64,000 bases of DNA from Alistipes sp. dk3624 (lineage in GTDB: Bacteria; Bacteroidota; Bacteroidia; Bacteroidales; Rikenellaceae), in contig NZ_CP045651.1 in the NCBI RefSeq assembly GCF_009557455.1, positions 2,542,001 through 2,606,000 on the forward strand. Reading direction: 5' to 3'. Shown in pieces: positions 53,161 through 59,901 of this stretch; the first letter of the stretch is position 1; every line of letters begins with the position of its first letter. The position numbers and the translations under genes are program-made. A model generated the notes under the pieces. The model worked only from the letters and a program-made list of their open reading frames with translations. It had not been told where the DNA came from and searched no databases.

Positions 53161-53177
53161 CCGGTTAACCTAACCGG
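53161..53177. promoter_or_regulatory. Palindrome overlapping the -33 region of the ABC-F promoter
   Basis: CCGGTTA-ACC-TAACCGG, a perfect 7-bp inverted repeat, starts 11 bases upstream of the -7 box where the -33 element should be. No TTTG is present there, so the site could bind a regulator. Confidence 0.45.
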
Positions 53178-53256
53178 GCGCGGAATTTCAACGGAATGGA
53201 TTTTTTAGATGATTGCTCCTCGGGTGGTCGTTTAAGCGCGGCGAATAAATAAAAAA

Positions 53257-53280
53257 AGAGGATGACCGAAGTCATCCTCT
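53257..53280 (-). terminator. Terminator after rhaM
   Basis: On the minus strand a perfect 10-bp stem with a TTCG tetraloop followed by seven T, 20 bases after the rhaM stop. This closes the rhamnose operon. Confidence 0.93.
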
Positions 53281-53300
53281 CCGTCCCGGAAGACCCGGTC

Positions 53301-53612
53301 TTATTCCATGTAGAATACCTCTTTCAGCGGAATCGAAACCGGCGAGTTGTCCGGATTCACGTCCATGATGTCGGCCATGTAGTCCCACCATTTTTTTACG
53401 ATCGGATTCGTGCCGAGATCCTGCGAACCGCTCTCGCCTCCCTGTTCCTGAACGGCGAACAGCAGGTTCGTCTCCTTGTCCCAGAAGATGTAGTAGTCGC
53501 TTACGCCGGTTTCTTTCAGCAGTTTGACCAGTTCGGGCCAGATCGCGCGGTGGCGTTTTTCGTACTCTACCTCGCAACCGGGTTTGAGTTTCATTTTAAA
53601 TGCGCATTTCAT
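53301..53612 (-). CDS. rhaM: L-rhamnose mutarotase
   Basis: This enzyme speeds the alpha/beta anomer exchange of L-rhamnose, so the isomerase gets its preferred form. The 103 residues are the family length. The conserved KRHRAIWPEL segment contains the catalytic histidine (His21), and the core has SDYYIFWDKETNLLFAV and the C-terminal NPIVKKWWDYMADIMD with conserved tryptophans. It is the last gene of rhaB-rhaI-rhaT-rhaM, separated from rhaT by a perfect hairpin. Confidence 0.95.
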   Translation of the reverse strand: MKCAFKMKLKPGCEVEYEKRHRAIWPELVKLLKETGVSDYYIFWDKETNLLFAVQEQGGESGSQDLGTNPIVKKWWDYMADIMDVNPDNSPVSIPLKEVFYME

Positions 53613-53635
53613 AATATTGAAGTTTTATTGGTTAA

Positions 53636-53667
53636 GAATTCCGGAACCGGAGTCGGTTCCGGAATTC
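53636..53667. repeat. Perfect intercistronic hairpin between rhaT and rhaM
   Basis: A 14-bp inverted repeat (53636-53649 and 53654-53667) with loop GAGT. No T-run follows on the minus strand, so it looks more like an mRNA stability or processing element than a terminator. Confidence 0.75.
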
Positions 53668-53685
53668 GAATAGGTTTTATCCGGT

Positions 53686-54729
53686 TTAGTATCCGAACGC
53701 CATGTTCATCAGCGACGGTGCGAATACCGAGAATACCAGGATCACCAGACCGATGACCAGTACGGAGATCGTTTTCGAATTGCAGCCTTTCCATTCTTTG
53801 AGCAGGATGCCCCATACGTTCGAGAACGTTACGTTCAGCGACATCAGGATGCTCCATGAGAAGGCCATCAGCAGCGGCGAATCCACCAGGAAGCTCTTGC
53901 CCATTTCCAGTCCGAAGAACTGTGAATACCACAGCACTCCGGCCAGCGCGCAGAACAGCACGTTGTTTACGAAAATGCCGCCCGGAACGGAGAAATAATC
54001 TTTTCCCGTTTTGTTTTTGATATTTTGCTGGATACAGTAAGCGGCATTCGTAAGGAATCCGCCGAAAGTCACCAGCAGGATAACCGGCAGACCGGCGAAC
54101 AGCGGTTTCACGCCGTTGGTGAGCGCAGCTTCTTTGATCGGTGTTCCGGCGTCGAGACCGAGTGCGAAACAGGCGCTCATTACGCCGGCCAGCAGGGCTA
54201 CGAGCAGACCTTTGGTCAACGCGAAATCTTTGATAGCGGCTTTTTTCTCCTCTTCGGTCATGTTTTTCGAGCGCAGCGAACCGGCGTAACCGATCACGGC
54301 GATACCGGCTAGCGTGATGCACACGCCTACCAGCAGGATCAGACCCTGGCCCTGGAACAGGTTCGTGCCGGCGAAAATGGCCGGCAGCAGCGTACCGAAT
54401 CCGGCACAGGTTCCCAGCGAGATCGACTGCCCGAGCGCAACGCCCAGGTAGCGCATGCTGAGTCCGAACGTCAGACCGCCGACGCCCCACAATATGCCGT
54501 AAACGATGGCTTTTGCAGCGCCGCCGTTTCCGAGCAGTTCGAACAGTCCCATTCCTTCGGGAACGCCCAGCAGCGCGCCGAGCAGCGGAAATACGAGCCA
54601 TGCGAAAATGCCCTGGACGATCCAGAAGCTTTCCCAAGCCCAGTTCTTCACTTTATTGATCGGCACGTACGAGCTTGACTGCCCGAAACTGCCTATCGCG
54701 ATGATAAGTAAACCCAGTAAAATTTCCAT
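53686..54729 (-). CDS. rhaT: L-rhamnose/proton symporter RhaT
   Basis: An inner-membrane permease that imports L-rhamnose with H+. The 347 residues (near the 344 of E. coli RhaT) form about ten helices; the beginning LLGLLIIAIGSFGQSSSYVPINKVKNWAWESFWIVQGIFAW is read in pieces as the family start, and GVGGLTFGLSMRYLGVALGQSISLG is conserved. It lies between the isomerase gene and rhaM, with a long hairpin in the preceding spacer. It supplies the substrate for RhaM, RhaI and RhaB. Confidence 0.95.
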   Translation of the reverse strand: MEILLGLLIIAIGSFGQSSSYVPINKVKNWAWESFWIVQGIFAWLVFPLLGALLGVPEGMGLFELLGNGGAAKAIVYGILWGVGGLTFGLSMRYLGVALGQSISLGTCAGFGTLLPAIFAGTNLFQGQGLILLVGVCITLAGIAVIGYAGSLRSKNMTEEEKKAAIKDFALTKGLLVALLAGVMSACFALGLDAGTPIKEAALTNGVKPLFAGLPVILLVTFGGFLTNAAYCIQQNIKNKTGKDYFSVPGGIFVNNVLFCALAGVLWYSQFFGLEMGKSFLVDSPLLMAFSWSILMSLNVTFSNVWGILLKEWKGCNSKTISVLVIGLVILVFSVFAPSLMNMAFGY

Positions 54730-54750
54730 ATGAATCAGTAGTTTTTAACA

Positions 54751-54801
54751 AGCTATCCGCACATGTCGTTTTTCGGGAGAAAAACACATGCACGGACAGC
54801 T
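54751..54801. repeat. Long imperfect intercistronic hairpin between rhaI and rhaT
   Basis: AGCTATCCGC at 54751 pairs with the segment ending in CGGACAGCT at 54801. About 21 pairs with few mismatches surround a GGGA loop, the inner part being GTTTTTC/GAAAAAC. Placed in the 92-base spacer, it may limit 3' decay or set the ratio of isomerase to permease. Confidence 0.7.
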
Positions 54802-54821
54802 CGCTTGGTTAATATCGGATA

Positions 54822-56075
54822 TTATCTCTTAGAGGTAATTTCCTTTTCGTATTTTTCGATTTCCGTGATGTAGTCTTCGGCAACGGGAACGTTGTTCTTG
54901 TAGCAGAAGTAGTCGTACACGGCAGCCCACGGCATACTCTTGGCTTCTTCGAGCACAGCCATGCGCTGGAACAACTGGCCGTTCGCTTCATACTGGCGCA
55001 GTTTGCTGATCGGGGTCAGCAGTGCCTGCAGGAACGCTTTCTGCGTAGCGCGGCTACCTACCACGTATGCGCCGATCCGGTTGATCGAAGCGTCGAAGTA
55101 GTCGAGACCGATATTGGTCTTGTTCAGTGCGTTGGCCCATACGATTTCCTGTGCCAGCAATTGTACGCTGTCGTTCAGGATAACCACGTGGTCGCTGTCC
55201 CAACGTACCGGACGGCTTACGTGCAGCATGATTTCCGGCGTGAAGAGCAGCAGCGACGAGATCTTGTCGTAAGTCTCTTCGGTCGGGTGGAAGTGACCCA
55301 TGTCGAGCGTGCACATGATGCCGTTCTGTACGGCGTAACCCATGTAGAACTCGTGCGAACCTACCGTGTAGCTTTCGAGGCCCACGCCGAATACTTTGCT
55401 CTCGACGGCGTCTTTCACGTTTGCGAATTTGTGGGCGAAGATCTGATCGAGCGAGTCTTTCAGCAGCGAACGGTACAGGTAACGGTCGACGGTCATATCT
55501 TTCGAACCGTCGTGGATCCACAGGTTGTGGCAGGCTTTGTCGCCGAGCTGTTTACCCATTTCGTCGGCGATCTTACGGCTGCGGATGGTGTGTTCGATCC
55601 AGAAGTCGCGGATGCCTTTGTCGCGGTTCGACAGCGACTGGTCGCCGCTCTTCGGGTGCGAGAAGCTGGTGCTGTTGAAGTCCAGTTTCATGTTGTTGGC
55701 TTTCGCCCAGTCGATCCAACTCTGGAAGTGTTTCGGTTCGATCTGATCGCGGTCTACCTTTTGACCGCCGAAGTCGCCGTAGATGGCGTGGATGTTCAGA
55801 CGGTGATTACCCGGCAGCAGGCTTTTCACCTTTTCGATGTCTTTGCGCACTTCTTCGATATTGCGGGCTTTGCCGGGATAGTTGCCGGTGGCCTGAATAC
55901 CGCCCGAAAGCTGTCCGTCCGGGTTTTCGAAACCGGTTACGTCGTCCGTCTGCCAGCAGTGCAGCGACAGGGATACTTTGGCGATCTGTTCCAGTACGGC
56001 GTCGGTATCGACACCGATTTCGGCATAGCGTGCTTTGGCGGCCTCGTAGGCTTGCTGGATTTTTGCGTCTTTCAT
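54822..56075 (-). CDS. rhaA: L-rhamnose isomerase
   Basis: This enzyme converts L-rhamnose to L-rhamnulose. The 417 residues match E. coli RhaA (419) and show the family segments SLHCWQTDDVTGFENPDGQLSGGIQATGNYPGKARN in pieces at the N-terminus, LDFNSTSFSHPKSGDQSLSNRD (metal/substrate region), IWIHDGSKD-like LWIHDGSKDMTVDRYLYR, LDMGHFHPTEE and HVSRPVRWDSDHVVILND, which contain metal-binding His/Asp residues of the barrel. Often named rhaI in Bacteroides. Second gene of the operon, 72 bases after rhaB. Confidence 0.96.
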   Translation of the reverse strand: MKDAKIQQAYEAAKARYAEIGVDTDAVLEQIAKVSLSLHCWQTDDVTGFENPDGQLSGGIQATGNYPGKARNIEEVRKDIEKVKSLLPGNHRLNIHAIYGDFGGQKVDRDQIEPKHFQSWIDWAKANNMKLDFNSTSFSHPKSGDQSLSNRDKGIRDFWIEHTIRSRKIADEMGKQLGDKACHNLWIHDGSKDMTVDRYLYRSLLKDSLDQIFAHKFANVKDAVESKVFGVGLESYTVGSHEFYMGYAVQNGIMCTLDMGHFHPTEETYDKISSLLLFTPEIMLHVSRPVRWDSDHVVILNDSVQLLAQEIVWANALNKTNIGLDYFDASINRIGAYVVGSRATQKAFLQALLTPISKLRQYEANGQLFQRMAVLEEAKSMPWAAVYDYFCYKNNVPVAEDYITEIEKYEKEITSKR

Positions 56076-56147
56076 GGTTTTTGTTTTAAGTTAAAGAGTA
56101 TTGAATGATTGTTGTTTTCTGTCGTTACCGAATCCGGCGGAACGGAA

Positions 56148-57623
56148 TTATTTGATCAGCGATTTGATGCGTTCGTAAGCGGCGTTCCATGCGTCGGTAT
56201 CTTCCGGCGTGAACGTTTCGATCTCGATGGCTTCGCCGATCATGTCGCGCATCTCCTGCAGCGAATTGACGCAACCTGCGGCGCGCGCCTGCAGCATGAT
56301 GTTGCCGATGGCCGTGCCTTCCGACGGGCCGGCGACGACGGTTACGCCGGTCGCGTTGGCCGTGAACTGGTTTAGCAGGCGGTTCTTTGCGCCCCCGCCG
56401 ATAATGTGCAGCCGTTCGATCGGGAACGGAGCCAGCGAACGGAACTTATCGAGCACGTTCTTGTATTTCAGCGCGAGGCTTTCGAAGATGCAGCGGATCA
56501 GTTCGGAGTGGTTGCGCGGAACTTTCTGGCCGGTTCTGAGGCAGAAGTCCTTGATCGCCTTGATCATGCTGGGAGGATTGGCGAACGATTCGTCGTCCGG
56601 GTCGATGAACGACTGGAACGGAGCGGCGTCGCGCGCCATTTTGACGATTTCGGGGTAAGTGTATTCGATCGCTTCCTTACGCCACTCTTTGATGCACTGT
56701 TCGAGAATCCACATGCCGGTGATGTTCTTCAGCAGTCGGGTAGTGCCTTCGACGCCGCCTTCGTTGGTGATGTTCAGGCGCGAAGTTTCTTCGGTGATGA
56801 TCGGGTCTTTGACTTCGATCCCCATCAACGACCAGGTGCCGGAGCTCAGATAAGCGAATTTTTCGTTTTTGGCCGGAACGGCTGCCACGGCCGATGCGGT
56901 GTCATGACCGGCAACGGCTACCACCGGCAGTTTGCCCAGTCCGGTTTCTGCGGCCAGCGCATCGGTCAGCGTACCGATCACGTAACCCGGCATCACGATG
57001 TCGCCGAACAGGTTGGCCTTCACGCCCATTTTTTCGAGCAGGCAAGTTTCGAACTTCTTGGTGCGCGGGTTCAGTATCTGCGACGTGGATGCGATCGTAT
57101 ATTCGACCACTTTCTTGCCGGTCAGCATGTAGCTCAGCGCGTCCGGAATGAACAGCGCTTCTTTCGCGGCGTTCAGCAGCGACGAGTTGTCGCGCTTCAT
57201 CGCGTAGAGCTGGTACAGGCTGTTGAAGTTCATGATCTGGATGCCGGTGATATCGTATACCTCTTTGCGGGGCAATACTTTCTCGAAATATTCTTCCGGC
57301 GCTCCTGCCGTGTGCTGGTCGCGGTAAGCGTGCGGAATACCCAGAATCTGACCGTCTTCGCCGAGGAATACGAAATCGACGCCCCAGGTGTCGATGCCGA
57401 TCGAGGTGATCTCCACGTCTTCCTTGGCGGCGGCGATCATGCCGGCCTTCAGGTGTTCGTACAGCGAGAAGATGTTCCAGTAAGCGTGTCCGTTCAGTTC
57501 GAGGATCTGGTTCGGGAAGCGGGTCAGTTCCTTCATCTGGAGTTTGCCTTCGTTCAGCGTCCCCAGGATGGTACGGCCGCTGGTTGCTCCAAGGTCGAAC
57601 GCCAGAAATGAAATTTGTTTCAT
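56148..57623 (-). CDS. rhaB: Rhamnulokinase
   Basis: A FGGY-family sugar kinase that phosphorylates L-rhamnulose at O-1. The 491 residues (E. coli 489) show the N-terminal phosphate loop AFDLGATSGRTILG (8-21), GIDTWGVDFVFLG, AVAGHDTASAVAAVPA, YLSSGTWSLMGIE and the C-terminal IIGGGAKNRLLNQFTA adenine-binding region. ATG 57623 is chosen because MKQISFLAFDLGATSG starts like the family; the frame open to 57713 adds an unlike 30 residues. It is the first gene of the operon and is preceded by a long leader. Confidence 0.96.
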   Translation of the reverse strand: MKQISFLAFDLGATSGRTILGTLNEGKLQMKELTRFPNQILELNGHAYWNIFSLYEHLKAGMIAAAKEDVEITSIGIDTWGVDFVFLGEDGQILGIPHAYRDQHTAGAPEEYFEKVLPRKEVYDITGIQIMNFNSLYQLYAMKRDNSSLLNAAKEALFIPDALSYMLTGKKVVEYTIASTSQILNPRTKKFETCLLEKMGVKANLFGDIVMPGYVIGTLTDALAAETGLGKLPVVAVAGHDTASAVAAVPAKNEKFAYLSSGTWSLMGIEVKDPIITEETSRLNITNEGGVEGTTRLLKNITGMWILEQCIKEWRKEAIEYTYPEIVKMARDAAPFQSFIDPDDESFANPPSMIKAIKDFCLRTGQKVPRNHSELIRCIFESLALKYKNVLDKFRSLAPFPIERLHIIGGGAKNRLLNQFTANATGVTVVAGPSEGTAIGNIMLQARAAGCVNSLQEMRDMIGEAIEIETFTPEDTDAWNAAYERIKSLIK

Positions 57624-57984
57624 CGGTTTTCGGTTTTTAAGTTTATTTAATTTGTTTGGCTTAATAAGCTGTCCGAACAGCCGTCGCAAATCAAATTTCC
57701 GAAAACCGAACACGCTGAGATCGTTTTTCGGAGTTTGCAGATTGTGCGGGGGAATCCCCGCGTCCTCGTTGCTCCGGCTTTTCGCGCCGTCCCGACCGTC
57801 CCGGTTTTTAGCCCCGGTTGCTCGTTCCGTCTGCGATACGATTTCTTTCGTGTCTCTCTGTCGCGTTGCCTCTTTGTAACCTCCATGTCTTTCGGCGCGC
57901 CGTCGTTTTCCGCCGCATGTCCGAAAGCTGCATCCGTATCTTATTGTCCGGCTGTTGCCGACGGATGCCGTGTTTTTGTGAAAG
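57624..57984 (-). promoter_or_regulatory. Long structured leader of the rhaB mRNA
   Basis: If the promoter at 57985-57992 is used, the leader is about 355 bases. It contains a GCATCCGT/ACGGATGC stem (57930-57937 with 57961-57968) enclosing CGGC/GCCG, a GCGGGG/CCCCGC hairpin (57746-57761) and GCTGT-CCGA-ACAGC (57668-57681) close to the start codon. A 79-codon frame (57647-57886) in it is basic and without family features; I do not call it a gene. Confidence 0.5.
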
Positions 57985-57992
57985 CAAATGTA
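57985..57992 (-). promoter_or_regulatory. -7 box of the rha operon promoter
   Basis: On the minus strand TACATTTG matches the -7 consensus. Twenty bases upstream there is no TTTG; instead the near arm of the 13-bp inverted repeat (58011-58023) covers the -33 position, suggesting an activator-dependent promoter. Confidence 0.65.
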
Positions 57993-58010
57993 CCTAAAAC
58001 AAGGGATATG

Positions 58011-58065
58011 CCTGTGAAAATAATGATATAAAAAATATATTTTTTGATACCCTTATTTTCACAGG
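58011..58065. promoter_or_regulatory. Wide 13-bp inverted repeat at the rhaB promoter (putative regulator site)
   Basis: CCTGTGAAAATAA (58011-58023) and its exact reverse complement (58053-58065) are 29 bases apart; the arm centres are 42 bp apart, about four helical turns, with an AT-rich middle. One arm overlaps the -33 region of the rha promoter. This arrangement fits a dimeric regulator or paired binding; alternatively it could form a large RNA hairpin at the end of the upstream GH78 transcript. Confidence 0.6.
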
Positions 58066-58102
58066 CTGCCTCCCTGGCGGCCGAATCGCTTCCCGCGGTT
58101 CG

Positions 58103-59872
58103 TTATTTTACCACTTTCACGCCTTTCGGGACTTCGATCTTCGATTTGATCTTCCCGTCGGCCTGTTTCTCATGACGTACCTTGATCACTCCGTACGGCG
58201 TCGGAACGGTTCCTTCGACCCATTCGAGACCGCCGAGGTTCGGTTCGATCTTCACGGCTTTGCAACCCGGTTCGACGATCTTCACGCCGAGCACGTATTC
58301 GCTGAGCCATGCCGTCGGCCCCGATGCCCATCCGTGCGCCAGGCTGTGACGGTAGCCTTTGTAGCAGTAGTCGCCGTAAGTGCGGTGAACGTCCACTTTA
58401 CCGGCCGGGATCAGCTCGTCGATCCGTGCGGCGTTTTTCTTCCAGTTGATGTCGAAGTCTTCCCAGAAAGTCGTAGCGCCGAGGTCGAGCATACCGCCCC
58501 AGTAGTCCTTCATGTTCTGGATCGCATCGGTATAGTCTCCGGCCAGGGCTTGGGCTTTCAGCATGTAATAGCCGTAGAAGGTCGAGAAACCGTGGGCGCC
58601 GCCCACTTCGAGCACTTCCTTGTTGGCCGTTTCGGCCGGAACGATGCCGGCCAGGGCGATCAGTGCGGCGGACTGTTTCGACGTTTTGTAGTCGGGCGTT
58701 ACTTTTTTCATCCGGTCGGCGGTTGCGGTGCATTGTGCGGCCAGTTCTTTGTCGCCCAATGCGTTCAGCATTTCGGCTCCGGCTTCGAAAGTCATCAGCA
58801 TCAGCGCGTGCAGGCCGGCGTTGACGGCCAACGTGTCTTCGCTGGTCGGCCAGTCGAGGAAGCGTCCGCCGCCGTCGAGGTGTTCACGGCCTTCGGCGTC
58901 CACCTTGCTCATCAGGATCTTCATCAGGTCGCTGAGGTATTGTTGCTGCTGTTTCAGGTAATTCAGGTCGCCGCGGTACATGTAGTAGTCGCGGTGGATC
59001 AGCACCCACCACAGCGAATAGGAGCACATGCCGTTCATCCAGCCCGGTAGCGGGGTTTCGTCGCGGGCGAAGTCCAGGCCGCGCGAAAGCGCCTCGTTGT
59101 CGCCGAATACGGCCAGCGCGGTACGCACTTCGGGATGCAGGTCGCCGAGCCATACCAGGCGGTCGCGCTTCGGGGCCTCTACGAGATATTCCTGCAGGTT
59201 CAGGTGCAGCGTGTAGGCGCCGGTCGCCCAGATGCTGTCCACGCGCGGATCGTTCGAACGGAACGAGCCGAGGTACGGGATGTCGCGGTATAACAGGCTG
59301 GCGCGGATCTCCTTGATCGGCAGTTCGACATCGTCTTCGAGCATGTCGATCCGGACGAAACGGAAGCCGGAGTTCCCGACTTCGCAGACGCCCAGCCACG
59401 GCAGTTCGATCGTGTAGTCGCGCATCGCGTGGTCGTTCGTCGCGCCGTTTTCCTTCGTGATCTCGCACATCGCTTCGCCGACCGATTCGCCGAGGCGCAC
59501 GCGTACCTTGACGGGTTTGGTCGATGCGCGAATGCAGGTTACGAACTGCAGTCCCCCGTGGATTTCACGACCGAAATCCAGCAGGATCGACGGACGCTTA
59601 CCCTCTTTGGATACGAAAACGGTTTTCGGAGTATTGGCCGTCGTAGCCTGCCCGTTGCCTTGCAACAACAGGTTCTCGGAGCCGGTGATCAGGTCGCCGT
59701 TCTGCGTCCACATCACGCGCACGGGCGAAATATACGCACGCGTACGGGTATCGAATTGTGTCTTTTCGGCCACTTCTTTCGGGAATACGGGGGGCAGGTT
59801 GCCCTTGCCCATCGGTTGCGCCTGAAGCGAAGCGGCATACACGAGGAATGCACAGATAAAAAGTTTTTTCAT
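58103..59872 (-). CDS. GH78-type alpha-L-rhamnosidase-like protein
   Basis: A 589-residue exported protein. The signal peptide (about 1-19, SLQAQ) is followed by a beta-rich region (about 85-195: LLDFGREIHGGLQFVTC, VKVRVRLGESVGE, RFVRIDMLEDDVELPIKEIRASLLYRD) and an (alpha/alpha)6 barrel with EAPKRDRLVWLGDLHPE (231-247), a shape shared with GH78 rhamnosidases, in which acidic residues of this region act as the general acid. The C-terminal beta domain (VKIVEPGCKAVKIEPNLGGLEWVEGTVPTPYGVI) is the Bac_rhamnosid C-terminal type. It lacks the usual N-terminal jelly-roll modules, so it is shorter than most. It follows the other GH78 gene by 29 bases and should be cotranscribed with it. Confidence 0.85.
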   Translation of the reverse strand: MKKLFICAFLVYAASLQAQPMGKGNLPPVFPKEVAEKTQFDTRTRAYISPVRVMWTQNGDLITGSENLLLQGNGQATTANTPKTVFVSKEGKRPSILLDFGREIHGGLQFVTCIRASTKPVKVRVRLGESVGEAMCEITKENGATNDHAMRDYTIELPWLGVCEVGNSGFRFVRIDMLEDDVELPIKEIRASLLYRDIPYLGSFRSNDPRVDSIWATGAYTLHLNLQEYLVEAPKRDRLVWLGDLHPEVRTALAVFGDNEALSRGLDFARDETPLPGWMNGMCSYSLWWVLIHRDYYMYRGDLNYLKQQQQYLSDLMKILMSKVDAEGREHLDGGGRFLDWPTSEDTLAVNAGLHALMLMTFEAGAEMLNALGDKELAAQCTATADRMKKVTPDYKTSKQSAALIALAGIVPAETANKEVLEVGGAHGFSTFYGYYMLKAQALAGDYTDAIQNMKDYWGGMLDLGATTFWEDFDINWKKNAARIDELIPAGKVDVHRTYGDYCYKGYRHSLAHGWASGPTAWLSEYVLGVKIVEPGCKAVKIEPNLGGLEWVEGTVPTPYGVIKVRHEKQADGKIKSKIEVPKGVKVVK

Positions 59873-59901
59873 TTCGGTTGTTTGTGTTTGGTTTGATTAA
59901 G

